In this document: positions 17,359 to 26,620 of the stretch, one piece after another | How positions within the stretch are numbered: position 1 is the stretch's first letter | How the letters are laid out: every line of letters starts with the position of its first letter | DNA from: Peribacillus sp. FSL E2-0218 | GTDB lineage: Bacteria; Bacillota; Bacilli; Bacillales; DSM-1321 | DNA length: 64,000 nt | Reading direction: 5' to 3' | NCBI RefSeq assembly: GCF_037992945.1 | Contig: NZ_CP150304.1 | Coordinates: 4,533,501-4,597,500 of the forward strand | Notes under the pieces: model-generated | Seen by the model: the letters and a program-made list of their open reading frames with translations, nothing else | Told to the model about the DNA's origin: nothing | Databases searched by the model: none | Program-made: the position numbers and the translations under genes

Positions 17359-17396
17359 AAAACTGCCCCGGCACGAAACTCGCGCGGAGCAGTTTT
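17359..17396 (-). terminator. Intrinsic terminator of leuS
   Basis: On the minus strand AAAACTGCTCCG pairs with CGGGGCAGTTTT and is followed by a T-run. A second palindrome (CCAAACA-GAC / GTC-TGTTTGG) lies just beyond, at 17326-17351. The rest of 17115-17409 shows no gene. Confidence 0.8.
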
Positions 17397-17409
17397 CCTT
17401 CGATTGCTT

Positions 17410-19824
17410 TTAATTAGCGACGATATTCACTAATTTGCCAGGCACGGCAATGACTTTGCGAATCGTTTTCCCGTCGATTTGTTCTTTGATGGAGTCATCG
17501 CCCATCGCGATTTCTTCCAGTTTTTCTTTCGTGGTGTCAGTTGGCACCATCAGTTTCGTTTTGACTTTTCCGTTGATTTGGATGACGATTTCGACTTCGT
17601 TATCCACTAGCTTCGCTTCATCGAAGGCCGGCCATGTTCCGTATGTGATGCTTTCGGAGTGACCCAGTTTGGACCAAAGCTCTTCGGCAATATGCGGTGC
17701 AACCGGTGCAAGCAGTTTGACGAAGCCCTCGACATATACTTTAGGAAGCGAATCCGCTTTATACGCGTCATTGATGAATACCATCAATTGTGAAATTGCC
17801 GTATTGAATTTCAATTCTTCATAGTTCTCGGTCACTTTTTTAACCGTTTGATGATAGACCTTCTCAAGCTTGCCCGTGTCATCCGTTTCGGTCAGCTTAT
17901 CCGTTAATGTTCCATCCTCGTTGACCAATAAACGCCAGATACGGTCGAGGAACCTGCGCGAACCATCCAGCCCGTTTGTCGACCAGGCAATCGATGCATC
18001 CAATGGTCCCATGAACATTTCATACATGCGAAGTGTATCGGCACCATGGCTTTCAACGATATCATCCGGGTTCACGACATTTCCTTTTGATTTACTCATT
18101 TTTTCATTATTCTCGCCAAGGATCATTCCTTGGTTAAATAGGTTTTGGAATGGCTCCTTCGTTGGCACGACGCCGATATCATACAAGAATTTATGCCAGA
18201 AACGCGCGTACAGCAAGTGAAGCACCGCATGCTCGGCACCGCCAATATAAATGTCGACCGGCATCCACTCTTTCAATTTTTCGGGATCTGCCAACGCTTC
18301 CGTGTTATCCGGGTCGATATAACGAAGGAAGTACCAGCTGCTGCCTGCCCATTGCGGCATCGTGTTCGTCTCGCGGCGCCCTTTCCGTCCGTTTTCATCG
18401 GTTACGTTCACCCATTCCGCAATGTTCGCAAGTGGAGATTCCCCTGTCCCTGAAGGCTTGATGTCTGTCGTTTTCGGTAAAATCAACGGAAGTTCCTCTT
18501 CCTTCAGTGCAGACATCGTCCCATCTTCCCAATGGATGATCGGGATCGGTTCACCCCAGTAACGCTGACGGCTGAATAACCAGTCGCGAAGACGGTAGGT
18601 AATTTTCTTCGTACCGATTTCTTTTTCTTCCAGCCATTTGATCATGGCTGAAATGCCTTCTTCTTTATCCAACCCATCAAGGAATTCCGAATTCACATGA
18701 AGGCCATCGCCTGTATACGCTTCACTCGTGACATCCCCGCCAGCGACGACTTCCTTGATCGGCAAGTCGAACTTGACAGCAAATTCATAATCACGTTCAT
18801 CATGCGCAGGAACGGCCATGATCGCACCCGTTCCGTAGCTGATCAGCACATAATCGGCAATCCAGATCGGCATTTTTTCGCCGTTTACCGGGTTCATCGC
18901 ATAAGCCCCCGTGAAAACGCCTGATTTATCTTTTGCCAAGTCGGTTCTTTCCAAATCGCTTTTATGCTTCACTTCATCCAAATAAGCCTCAACTGCATCT
19001 CTTTGTTCAGCTGTCGTAATTTTATCGACAAAGTGATGTTCCGGGGCCAATACGGCATAAGTTGCCCCGAATAACGTATCAGGACGGGTCGTGAACACCG
19101 TGAAGGTATCATCAAAGCCGTCGATATGGAAAGTAACTTCCGCTCCCTCGGAACGCCCAATCCAGTTACGCTGCATATCCTTGATGTTTTCCGGCCAATC
19201 CACATCATTCAAATCGTCGATCAAGCGGTCTGCATAAGCCGTGATGCGAAGCATCCATTGCTTCATCGGACGGCGCTCGACCGGATGGCCTCCCCGCTCA
19301 CTTTTCCCATCGATGACTTCTTCGTTCGCCAAGACCGTGCCAAGTGCTGGACACCAGTTAACGGCCACTTCATCAATATAAGCCAAGCCTTTTTCATATA
19401 ACTTCAAGAAAATCCATTGCGTCCATTTGTAATAGTCAGGATCCGTCGTATTGATTTCACGATCCCAGTCATAAGAAAAACCAAGTGCCTTGATTTGGCG
19501 ACGGAACGTGTTGATGTTGTGCTCCGTGAATTCAGCTGGGTCATTTCCCGTATCGATTGCATATTGCTCTGCCGGAAGTCCAAAGGCATCCCAGCCGATC
19601 GGATGCAGGACATTATATCCTTGGGCCCGCTTCATCCTGGCTAAAATATCGCTTGCCGTGTAACCTTCCGGGTGTCCTACATGAAGACCTGCCCCTGAAG
19701 GATATGGGAACATATCAAGGGCGTAGAATTTGCGTTTACCGCTTTCTTCGCCCGTCTTGAATGTCTTGTTGCCCTCCCAGTAATGCTGCCATTTCGTTTC
19801 TATGCTTCTATGGTCAAAACTCAT
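17410..19824 (-). CDS. leuS: Leucyl-tRNA synthetase
   Basis: 804 residues, the usual bacterial length. Charges tRNA-Leu with leucine in the cytosol. The class I signatures are clear: HVGH (HIGH motif) at about residues 48-51 and KMSKSKGN at about 575. The editing domain (CP1) between them contains TTRPDTLFGATY and GTGAIMAVPAHDERD, so post-transfer editing should work. The start ATG follows AGGAGG. Expression is controlled by a leucine T-box leader just upstream. The gene is followed by its own terminator. Confidence 0.99.
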   Translation of the reverse strand: MSFDHRSIETKWQHYWEGNKTFKTGEESGKRKFYALDMFPYPSGAGLHVGHPEGYTASDILARMKRAQGYNVLHPIGWDAFGLPAEQYAIDTGNDPAEFTEHNINTFRRQIKALGFSYDWDREINTTDPDYYKWTQWIFLKLYEKGLAYIDEVAVNWCPALGTVLANEEVIDGKSERGGHPVERRPMKQWMLRITAYADRLIDDLNDVDWPENIKDMQRNWIGRSEGAEVTFHIDGFDDTFTVFTTRPDTLFGATYAVLAPEHHFVDKITTAEQRDAVEAYLDEVKHKSDLERTDLAKDKSGVFTGAYAMNPVNGEKMPIWIADYVLISYGTGAIMAVPAHDERDYEFAVKFDLPIKEVVAGGDVTSEAYTGDGLHVNSEFLDGLDKEEGISAMIKWLEEKEIGTKKITYRLRDWLFSRQRYWGEPIPIIHWEDGTMSALKEEELPLILPKTTDIKPSGTGESPLANIAEWVNVTDENGRKGRRETNTMPQWAGSSWYFLRYIDPDNTEALADPEKLKEWMPVDIYIGGAEHAVLHLLYARFWHKFLYDIGVVPTKEPFQNLFNQGMILGENNEKMSKSKGNVVNPDDIVESHGADTLRMYEMFMGPLDASIAWSTNGLDGSRRFLDRIWRLLVNEDGTLTDKLTETDDTGKLEKVYHQTVKKVTENYEELKFNTAISQLMVFINDAYKADSLPKVYVEGFVKLLAPVAPHIAEELWSKLGHSESITYGTWPAFDEAKLVDNEVEIVIQINGKVKTKLMVPTDTTKEKLEEIAMGDDSIKEQIDGKTIRKVIAVPGKLVNIVAN

Positions 19825-19855
19825 TTGATTTCCTCCTTATTCCGTATAAAAAACA

Positions 19856-20106
19856 ATAAAAAACCCCTCATCCCAAAATAGGGACGAGAGGATTATGTAT
19901 ATCTTCCCGCGGTACCACCCACATTGGCGATAGCTAAAATCCGCCCAGCTTAAACATCCGTAACGTGGATTGGTTCGTCAGGCATTACTTTTCACCTTCA
20001 CACCTGAAACTCCAAGGCGAGTTCACAATCATCCCAGGTTGACTTGCACCACCCGTCAACTCTCTTTGCTGGAATAAAATCGCTACTGTTCCTCATCATA
20101 GTCTTT
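19856..20106 (-). ncRNA. T-box leader of leuS (leucine-specific)
   Basis: On the minus strand the hallmark GGGTGGTACCGCG occurs at 19908-19920. The terminator is the pair ATCCTCTCGTCCC / GGGATGAGGGG with a T-run at 19856-19895. The stem I specifier is read as CUC (Leu) at 20019-20021, in GUGAACUCGCC. Uncharged tRNA-Leu is expected to stabilise the antiterminator and allow leuS transcription. Confidence 0.95.
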
Positions 20107-20111
20107 ATGAG

Positions 20112-20140
20112 AATATTGGATTTTATTTCATTCTAGTCAA
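20112..20140 (-). promoter_or_regulatory. Putative sigma-A promoter of the leuS leader
   Basis: Minus strand: TTGACT, a 17-bp spacer, then AATATT (overlapping TATTCT). It places the start just before stem I of the T-box. Confidence 0.6.
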
Positions 20141-20223
20141 TTTCACCGATAATTGCAATAGCCGTACCTAAACATTATCGACAGGTTTTTCATTATATAT
20201 GCGAATTCCGAAAAAATCGTGCA

Positions 20224-20251
20224 AAAAGGGAGCCATGAAATCATGGCCCCC
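20224..20251 (-). terminator. Intrinsic terminator of ytzC
   Basis: Minus strand: GGGGGCCATGA and TCATGGCTCCC pair with one mismatch and a 2-nt gap, followed by TTTTTGC. Confidence 0.8.
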
Positions 20252-20256
20252 TGTTC

Positions 20257-20520
20257 TTAATGTCGAAGTACGATCATTTCATTTTTCAATTCGTTCAACT
20301 GCTGCTTCATCCGCGAAAGCATTTCCCGTTGCTGGTCATTCGAACTGGCATACAAGCGTTCCATATCCGTCAAAGCCTCTTCGATATACCTTTGCGAATT
20401 TTGAAATTGTTCATCATCATAATGCTCTTGCCGTGAAGCCTCGTTAAACTCATACTCTGCAAAATGGAGAGCTCCTTCACATTGCTCTAAAAAATGATCG
20501 ACGGATTGTCTGGTTGCCAT
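20257..20520 (-). CDS. ytzC: YtzC-like small protein (DUF2524)
   Basis: 87 residues from the ATG at 20520, preceded by AAGGAGAGG; upstream in-frame codons have no SD. The protein is almost entirely helical and charged, with heptad-like spacing (MATRQSVDHFLEQCE, NDQQREMLSRMKQQLNELKNEM), suggesting a coiled coil. It closely resembles B. subtilis YtzC by memory, also near leuS. Function unknown; cytosolic. Confidence 0.85.
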   Translation of the reverse strand: MATRQSVDHFLEQCEGALHFAEYEFNEASRQEHYDDEQFQNSQRYIEEALTDMERLYASSNDQQREMLSRMKQQLNELKNEMIVLRH

Positions 20521-20616
20521 TTCAAACCCTCTCCTTCGCGTATCATTTGGATGATTTGTAATCATCTTGCTTAGTTTGAACAAAACACGAGAGGATTATC
20601 AGCGTTATTTATCAAA

Positions 20617-21123
20617 TCATCCTTTATCCCAAAACTTCTCACCTTGATCCGATATGAAGCGCTCGATCCATTCGGCAAAGCCCATTTGAAGTTTCTCGCC
20701 TTCTTCAAAATCATCGAGATGGCCCTTCACCATTATATAATCCGTATTCCCCTCGGCTACGGCTCTCCCGTCAATGACGATATTATCTTGATAGATGCAG
20801 GCTACCTTAAAGCAGCCTTCAAAGGGGAGTTCATATGTGTAATTCATGATATCATCAAGGCTGTATATATCATTTTCCCCGCCTGATTCCCGTGTTTCGA
20901 ATAATTTGCAGCCATTCGTTATTTTCAAAAACTCTTTATAATCTTCGGGCAGATGCAATCCGGTTTTCTTTTCAAAGGAATGAATTTCCTCATCCGAAGC
21001 AGGTGAATTGAAGGTACAAGAGGCTTGGTATATAAACCCATCTTCCTTTGCTTCGAATACCTGATTATTTTCGGCTAATCGCTTTTTCATATGATTAATC
21101 GCTTCTTCAACTTGACCGGTCAT
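20617..21123 (-). CDS. SMI1/KNR4 (SUKH) family protein
   Basis: 168 residues. The SUKH-fold pattern is seen in FNSPASDEEIHSFEKKTGLHLPEDYKEFLKITNGC (split here: helix, then LPxDYxxFL, then xxNG), with the later DYIMVKG strand and the aromatic C-terminus FAEWIERF. Many SUKH proteins are immunity proteins against contact-dependent or secreted nuclease toxins; others are housekeeping. No toxin gene is adjacent, so this may be an orphan immunity gene. The second ATG (21123) has better SD spacing from GGGAG than the one at 21129. Confidence 0.85.
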   Translation of the reverse strand: MTGQVEEAINHMKKRLAENNQVFEAKEDGFIYQASCTFNSPASDEEIHSFEKKTGLHLPEDYKEFLKITNGCKLFETRESGGENDIYSLDDIMNYTYELPFEGCFKVACIYQDNIVIDGRAVAEGNTDYIMVKGHLDDFEEGEKLQMGFAEWIERFISDQGEKFWDKG

Positions 21124-21293
21124 GTCCATCAGCTCCCGATTGGATATAGTCTTTCACTTGATTATGTCGAATTAGCAGCCATAAATTCAGCCCTCAAGTA
21201 TACATTATACGCTTATTTTTCAAAAAAAGACCTAACTGCCGGAATGTTGTATAATATATGGTGCGCTTCATTTATACCAAGGAGGTTGCTGAT

Positions 21294-22262
21294 TTGAATC
21301 AAGCAAACCCGTTTATATATGCAACGGATAACAAACGATATCATACATGGAATTACCACTTGAGAAATCATTTTGGACATAAGGTTTTTAAAGTTGCCCT
21401 GGACGGCGGCTTTGACTGCCCGAACCGTGACGGCACGGTCGCACATGGAGGCTGTACCTTCTGCAGTGCTTCAGGCTCGGGCGACTTTGCCGGCAGCCGC
21501 GTCGAGCCGCTCGACGTCCAGTTCAAAAAAATCAGCGAACGGATGCACCATAAATGGAAAGATGGAAAGTATATGGCCTATTTCCAGGCGTTTACGAATA
21601 CGCATGCACCAGTCGATGTCCTTCGCGAAAAATATGAACAGGTATTGACCCAGGAAGGTGTGGTCGGGCTCTCGATAGCGACACGCCCCGACTGCCTGTC
21701 GGATGATGTAGTCGAGTATTTGGCAGAATTGAACGAGCGCACTTACCTATGGGTGGAGCTCGGTCTTCAGACGGTTCATGAAAAGACCGCGACGATGATC
21801 AACCGCGCCCATGACTTCGACTGCTATAAAGAAGGGGTCGATAAGCTGCGTAAACATGGCATCCGCGTCTGCTCCCATATCATCAACGGCCTTCCTCAGG
21901 AGGATTACACGATGATGATGGAAACGGCCCGGGAAGTCGCCAAACTCGATGTGCAGGGGATAAAGATCCATTTACTTCACCTTTTGAAAGGGACACCGAT
22001 GGTCAAGCAATATGAAAAAGGCTTGCTTGAATTCCTTGATCGCGATGAATATGTCAGCCTTGTATGCGATCAGCTGGAAATCATCCCTCCTGAAATGATC
22101 GTTCATCGCATAACCGGTGACGGTCCGATCGATTTGATGATCGGTCCGATGTGGAGCGTCAATAAATGGGATGTCCTGAATGCCATCGACGCCGAATTGA
22201 AACGCCGCAACAGCTGGCAAGGAAAAAATCATCAATTGGGGGAACAAACAGATGAAGCTTGA
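21294..22262 (+). CDS. ytqA: Radical SAM protein YtqA (MnmL), tRNA wobble-uridine modification
   Basis: 322 residues. Elp3-like radical SAM protein with cysteines in FDCPNRDGTVAHGGCTFCS (the [4Fe-4S] cluster site), then SIATRPDCLSDDV and WVELGLQT. The start is TTG 21294, with AAGGAGG 8 nt upstream; the ATG at 21258 lies before the SD. It overlaps ytqB by 11 nt, so the two are coupled. Recent work (as remembered) assigns YtqA/YtqB in Gram-positives as MnmL/MnmM, an alternative route to mnm5s2U34 of certain tRNAs when MnmC is absent. The pairing here fits that. Confidence 0.9.
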   Translation: MNQANPFIYATDNKRYHTWNYHLRNHFGHKVFKVALDGGFDCPNRDGTVAHGGCTFCSASGSGDFAGSRVEPLDVQFKKISERMHHKWKDGKYMAYFQAFTNTHAPVDVLREKYEQVLTQEGVVGLSIATRPDCLSDDVVEYLAELNERTYLWVELGLQTVHEKTATMINRAHDFDCYKEGVDKLRKHGIRVCSHIINGLPQEDYTMMMETAREVAKLDVQGIKIHLLHLLKGTPMVKQYEKGLLEFLDRDEYVSLVCDQLEIIPPEMIVHRITGDGPIDLMIGPMWSVNKWDVLNAIDAELKRRNSWQGKNHQLGEQTDEA

Positions 22263-22824
22263 CCGCATCTTGCCTTACGCAAGAATTTTGCTTGAAAAAA
22301 CGGTGCAGCCCGGAGATATCGCCGTGGACGGCACGATGGGCAACGGCTTTGATACGGCCTTTCTTGCCGGACTTACAGGTGGAACGGGACATGTCTATAG
22401 TTTCGATATCCAAAAAGAAGCCCTCCAGAACACAAGCGTCAAACTGGAGAACGAAGGTCTAAGCAATCAATGCACGCTCATCCATGATGGGCATCAACAC
22501 CTCAGTAACTATATCAGGAAAGAACATGCCGGAAAGATTACCGGTGCCATATTCAACCTGGGCTACCTACCGGGCGGGAATAAATCGATCATCACCGAAG
22601 CCGATACAACGACAGCCGCCATTGAACAGCTGTTCGAATTGCTTGCTCCCGAAGGCATCATCGTTCTCGTCATCTACCATGGGCATCCAGGCGGATCGCA
22701 GGAACGCGATGCACTGATGGACTATGTGAAAAACTTCTCGCAACAAAAAGCCCATATCCTGAAATACGGCTTCATCAACCAAGCCAACCATCCTCCCTTC
22801 ATCATCGCGATTGAAAAGAGGTAA
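22252..22824 (+). CDS. ytqB: tRNA nm5s2U34 methyltransferase YtqB (MnmM)
   Basis: 190 residues, class I SAM-dependent methyltransferase (formerly the rRNA_methylase Pfam family). The SAM-binding motif is VDGTMGNGFDTAFLA (about residues 25-40), followed by VYSFDIQ and the family signature GAIFNLGYLPGGNKS. The later VIYHGHPGG is also typical. Reported to methylate nm5s2U to mnm5s2U at tRNA position 34. It overlaps ytqA by 11 nt. Downstream lies repeat array 2 and then a bidirectional terminator. Confidence 0.92.
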   Translation: MKLDRILPYARILLEKTVQPGDIAVDGTMGNGFDTAFLAGLTGGTGHVYSFDIQKEALQNTSVKLENEGLSNQCTLIHDGHQHLSNYIRKEHAGKITGAIFNLGYLPGGNKSIITEADTTTAAIEQLFELLAPEGIIVLVIYHGHPGGSQERDALMDYVKNFSQQKAHILKYGFINQANHPPFIIAIEKR

Positions 22825-22831
22825 TCCTGAC

Positions 22832-23055
22832 GGACGGATCATGCTCGATGTTGGACGAATTACGCTCGACGTTGGACGAAAAACTCGCTGAAGGACGAAT
22901 TATGCTCGTGGACGGACGGATTACACCCGATGTTGGACGATTTACGCTCGTGGACGGACGGATTATCCCCGATGTTGGACAAATTACACTTGATGTCGGA
23001 CGATTACGCCCGAAGACGGACTATGCTCGATGTTGGACAAATTACGCCCTTTGTT
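22832..23055 (+). repeat. 21-bp degenerate tandem repeat array, family B (array 2)
   Basis: About 11 units, mostly 21 bp, each starting GGACGRATTAYG and continuing CYCGATGTT or CTCGTGGAC. Units begin near 22832, 22853, 22874, 22893, 22914, 22935, 22956 and 22977, then become irregular. The array fills the gap between ytqB and the terminator at 23065. No ribosome-binding site or codon signal. The same core recurs in array 3 (39002-39306). Confidence 0.85.
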
Positions 23056-23064
23056 AAACAAAAT

Positions 23065-23099
23065 AAAAAGCTGCCGATCACTCATTTCGGCAGCTTTTT
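23065..23099. terminator. Bidirectional intrinsic terminator between ytqB and ytpA
   Basis: AAAAAGCTGCCGA and TCGGCAGCTTTTT form a perfect 13-bp stem with a 9-nt loop and T-runs on both strands. It serves both convergent genes. Confidence 0.9.
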
Positions 23100-23128
23100 T
23101 ACATATCCGGCACAGCGGTATATTCGGG

Positions 23129-23932
23129 TCAAACGACATAGCCTAATATTTTCAAACGATTCTCAACAAAGCTCAGGGCATATTGGAATACGTCATCTCG
23201 TTCCGGCTCGTTGAAGATTTCATGATAAAGCTTTGGCCATTCTTTATATTGCTTCTCACTGGCCAAGTTATAATTAAACCACTCACGAACCGCCTTCTTA
23301 TTCACGATTCGGTCATCTCCGCCCTGCATGACCAAAAGCGGCACATCCTGAAAATCAGGGATTTCCTCAAAGGCATCCTTCATGGCCTGGGAAAGCTCCC
23401 GATACCAGCGAACCGAAACCTTTGTGATGTATAAAGTATCATTCCTATCGCATTCACGGACCTCCGAGCTTCTCGTTGCCATTTCAGGAGTTAGTCCCGA
23501 ATCGACCCTGAACTGGGGCATCACGAAATTCAAGCCATGTGAGATGCTTGCGAGGAATTTCGGAGGCTTGGTTACGAGCCCTAAACAAGGTGAAGATAAA
23601 ATCACGCCTGCAATATCCCATTCCTCTTCCTGAAGAAGCCGAATTGAAATCAGGCCTCCCATGCTATGTCCAAGCAAAAAGACCGGGAGCGAGTATTCGT
23701 AAGCTTCCTCTATCCAGCTTTTCACTTCATCTAAATATTCATCAAAGGAATCGATATGTCCCCGGTAGGCACGAGTCGTCATGCCCTGCCCAGGAAGGTC
23801 GCCCATGACGACATGGTATCCGGCTGAAAGCCACATTTGGGTAACCCATTTATAGCGTCCGTGATGCTCCATTGCCCCATGAATGATGACAATGACGCCT
23901 TTTGCGTCCCCTTCTGTCTCCCATTTCCACAT
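23129..23932 (-). CDS. ytpA: Alpha/beta hydrolase, YtpA-like lysophospholipase
   Basis: 267 residues from ATG 23932, which has AAAGGGGGA 7 nt upstream. Monoglyceride-lipase-like hydrolase: oxyanion segment IIHGAMEHHGRY, nucleophile Ser in GHSMGG (about residue 90), acid Asp in GGDDRI, His in YHEIF. B. subtilis YtpA is a phospholipase linked to synthesis of the antibiotic bacilysocin. In B. subtilis ytpA is followed by ytpB (terpene synthase); here ytpB is missing and the terminator plus array 2 follow instead. Cytosolic or membrane-peripheral. Confidence 0.88.
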   Translation of the reverse strand: MWKWETEGDAKGVIVIIHGAMEHHGRYKWVTQMWLSAGYHVVMGDLPGQGMTTRAYRGHIDSFDEYLDEVKSWIEEAYEYSLPVFLLGHSMGGLISIRLLQEEEWDIAGVILSSPCLGLVTKPPKFLASISHGLNFVMPQFRVDSGLTPEMATRSSEVRECDRNDTLYITKVSVRWYRELSQAMKDAFEEIPDFQDVPLLVMQGGDDRIVNKKAVREWFNYNLASEKQYKEWPKLYHEIFNEPERDDVFQYALSFVENRLKILGYVV

Positions 23933-24138
23933 TCGAAATCCCCCTTTCACTTTTCACTTGTTGTATACGATCCATGATAGTTAAAATATATATATAAATT
24001 ATAACCATATTCGCGATTTTCGACAAAAAAGAAAACTAACAAGTTGTACATTCGTATTATAAATAGCCAAGTGTATTTGCATACGGTATATTAAAATAAT
24101 ACATAAAAACATTCACTTCGGAAAGGAAATGATTGAAA

Positions 24139-24660
24139 ATGATTATTTATCCGTTCAAAGGCAAGGAACCACAGATTTCCGAAAGCGCTTATATTGCGGA
24201 GAATGCAGTCGTGACAGGCGATGTGAAAATTGGCGACGAATCGTCAATCTGGTTCAATTCCGTCATCCGCGGTGATGTGGCCCCAACCATCATCGGTAAA
24301 AAGGTCAGTATCCAAGATAATAGTGTCCTCCACCAAAGCCCCAATCATCCATTGATCATTGAAGATGAAGTAACCATTGGCCATCAGGTCATTTTACATA
24401 GCTGTAAAATCCGTAAAGGAGCCTTGATCGGCATGGGCTCGATCGTACTTGACGGAGCCGAAATCGGTGAAGGAGCTTTTATCGGTGCCGGCAGTCTCGT
24501 TCCCCAAGGCAAAGTGATCCCGCCGAATATGTTGGCATTCGGACGCCCGGCCAAAGTGATCCGCGAAATCAATGCGGAAGATCGTCAGGACATGGAACGG
24601 ATCGTGCGCGAATATGCCGAAAAAGGACAATACTACAAAACAGCAGACCGAATAAAATAA
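24139..24660 (+). CDS. ytoA: Gamma-carbonic-anhydrase-like hexapeptide protein YtoA
   Basis: 173 residues of left-handed beta-helix hexapeptide repeats (VVTGDVKIGDESSIWF, VIRGDVAPTIIG, ALIGMGSIVLDGAEIGEGAFIGAGS). The zinc-ligand histidines of gamma carbonic anhydrases are kept: His in VLHQSPN and the pair in IGHQVILHS. It should form a trimer in the cytosol. Enzyme activity in Bacillus is not established. The ATG at 24139 is 11 nt from the GGA of the SD; a TTG at 24133 (5 nt) is the alternative start. Confidence 0.9.
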   Translation: MIIYPFKGKEPQISESAYIAENAVVTGDVKIGDESSIWFNSVIRGDVAPTIIGKKVSIQDNSVLHQSPNHPLIIEDEVTIGHQVILHSCKIRKGALIGMGSIVLDGAEIGEGAFIGAGSLVPQGKVIPPNMLAFGRPAKVIREINAEDRQDMERIVREYAEKGQYYKTADRIK

Positions 24661-24766
24661 ACTAGGGGCTTGTCCATGCCTCTAATACACGCCAAATATC
24701 CTCTGGTAAATCACTCAGTGGGTTTATTGAATTATTCCCTCTGCAAACCAAATTAATCCTACCAAA

Positions 24767-24799
24767 AAAAGGTGCACCGCAATTAGCGGCGCACCTTTT
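24767..24799 (-). terminator. Intrinsic terminator of metK
   Basis: AAAAGGTGCACCGC and GCGGCGCACCTTTT pair around AATTA with one mismatch. On the minus strand TTTTTTGG follows. Confidence 0.88.
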
Positions 24800-24808
24800 C
24801 CATCTGGA

Positions 24809-25999
24809 TCATGCTTGTGCTTTTAAAGTTTCTGCTTTATCCGTGCGTTCCCACGGAAGATCGACATCGGTACGGCCAAAGTGTCCGTATGCAGCTGTCT
24901 GCTTATAGATTGGGCGACGAAGGTCAAGCATTTTGATGATGCCTGCTGGGCGAAGGTCGAAGTTAGCGCGAACTAGGTCAACCAGGACGTCTTCGCTAAC
25001 AGTGCCCGTTCCGAATGTATCAATCGAGATCGATACAGGCTCTGCCACACCTATAGCGTAAGCCAATTGTACTTCGGCTTTATCGGCCAGGCCAGCTGCC
25101 ACGATGTTTTTGGCAACATAGCGTGCAGCGTATGCCGCAGAACGGTCAACTTTCGTAGCATCCTTACCAGAGAATGCACCGCCGCCGTGACGAGCGTATC
25201 CGCCGTACGTATCAACGATGATTTTACGGCCAGTAAGACCTGCATCCCCTTGAGGTCCGCCAATTACGAAACGGCCAGTCGGGTTGATGAAGTATTTCGT
25301 TTCAGCATCGATCAATTCAGCAGGAACCACCGCTTTGATGACATGCTCTTTTAAATCGGCTTGAATTTGCTCAAGCGTGATTTCTGCATCATGCTGTGTT
25401 GAGATGACGATCGTATCTACACGTACAGGACGGTTATTTTCATCATATTCCACAGTTACTTGTGTTTTTCCATCCGGGCGTAAGTAAGCAAGCGTTTCAT
25501 CTTTACGTACTTGAGCCAAGCGGAATGAAAGCTTATGGGCCAATGAGATCGGAAGCGGCATAAGCTCTTCTGTTTCATTGCAAGCGAATCCGAACATAAG
25601 ACCTTGGTCCCCTGCACCGATTGCATCGATTTCTTCCTCTGACATGTTGCCTTCACGTGCTTCCAAAGCTTTATCGACGCCAGCTGCGATATCGGCAGAC
25701 TGCTCATCGATCGAGCTCAATACAGCACACGTTTCAGCATCGAAGCCGTATTTCGCGCGAGTGTAGCCAATTCCCGCAATCGTATCACGGACGATACGCG
25801 GAATATCCACGTAAGCGGATGTTGTAATTTCACCAGCAACAAGCACAAGACCTGTCGTTACACTTGTTTCACACGCAACACGTGCATTTGCATCCTTAGC
25901 AAGGATAGCATCTAAAATGGAATCTGAAATCTGATCACAAATCTTGTCCGGATGGCCCTCTGTAACAGATTCAGAAGTAAATAGACGTTTCTTTGACAT
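24809..25999 (-). CDS. metK: S-adenosylmethionine synthetase
   Basis: 396 residues from ATG 25999 (AAGGAGG at 7 nt; a second ATG at 26002 is 4 nt away). Makes S-adenosylmethionine from ATP and methionine in the cytosol. Signatures visible: GHPDKICDQISD near the N-terminus, GAGDQG (about residues 118-123) and the P-loop-like GGGAFSGKD (about 265). Controlled by a SAM-I riboswitch upstream and divergent from pckA, as in B. subtilis. Methyl groups made here feed MnmM and the men pathway's final MenG step (elsewhere). Confidence 0.99.
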   Translation of the reverse strand: MSKKRLFTSESVTEGHPDKICDQISDSILDAILAKDANARVACETSVTTGLVLVAGEITTSAYVDIPRIVRDTIAGIGYTRAKYGFDAETCAVLSSIDEQSADIAAGVDKALEAREGNMSEEEIDAIGAGDQGLMFGFACNETEELMPLPISLAHKLSFRLAQVRKDETLAYLRPDGKTQVTVEYDENNRPVRVDTIVISTQHDAEITLEQIQADLKEHVIKAVVPAELIDAETKYFINPTGRFVIGGPQGDAGLTGRKIIVDTYGGYARHGGGAFSGKDATKVDRSAAYAARYVAKNIVAAGLADKAEVQLAYAIGVAEPVSISIDTFGTGTVSEDVLVDLVRANFDLRPAGIIKMLDLRRPIYKQTAAYGHFGRTDVDLPWERTDKAETLKAQA

Positions 26000-26110
26000 C
26001 ATATTTCCTCCTTGGAAGTTAGTATGTGGTAGGCATAAGCCTGATTTTTTTACGGAACTCGTTTCCCTTATTAGCTTCAACTATAGACACAGAATTAATT
26101 AAAAAACACA

Positions 26111-26328
26111 AAAACCTTCCCTGGAAAATGAGGAAAGGTTTAACATTCTGTCTTCTATCCTTTCACTCTTATCGTTCAAGGGTTTTTTACCTTGCTCAGG
26201 TTAGCACCATCACCACTTTTCCTTGAAGAACACCGCTTTATTTTCGGCGATTGCTCTTTTGGTCAAGTTCAATATGGCAGGTTGCTGGGTTTCAAAGGGC
26301 CTGTCCCTCCACCAACTCGGGATAAGAG
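26111..26328 (-). ncRNA. SAM-I (S-box) riboswitch with terminator, metK leader
   Basis: The minus-strand P1 arms are CTCTTATC (26328-26321) and GATAAGAG (26173-26166), a perfect 8-bp pair. Between them are the conserved GAGTTGGTGGAGGGA, GGCCCTTTGAAACCCAGCAA and GGTGCTAACCTG blocks. The expression platform ends in a terminator AAACCTTTCC / GGGAAGGTTT (26111-26141). SAM binding should favour termination and lower metK expression. Confidence 0.96.
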
Positions 26329-26345
26329 AATCCGTACAATTTAAG

Positions 26346-26375
26346 ATAATATCGTATTGGGTCGGAATTTGTCAA
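26346..26375 (-). promoter_or_regulatory. Sigma-A promoter of the metK leader
   Basis: Minus strand: TTGACA (26375-26370), 18-bp spacer, TATTAT (26351-26346). Confidence 0.75.
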
Positions 26376-26620
26376 TGATTTTCTATCAAGAACATTTCCG
26401 GTCAACGGCCAAATCGGGCACAACAAAGTTCGCTCCCCCGCCATCAAAGGACTTTCAGGCGCATGAGATTGATTAGTACTTCCTATAATAAAGGGGAAAT
26501 CGACTTTCATTAAAGCATATGCAGGAATCCCGGCATGGTTCCTGCCCATTTAAAATGATGAATCTAACCAGATGAAAATTATCACAATTCAGATGATATA
26601 GTATAGACTATTTAAATAAA
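26376..26620. other. metK-pckA intergenic DNA with one hairpin
   Basis: No convincing gene. A hairpin GCAGGAA / TTCCTGC occurs at 26520-26544, without a T-run. Small open frames on the minus strand lack ribosome-binding sites. Confidence 0.4.
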
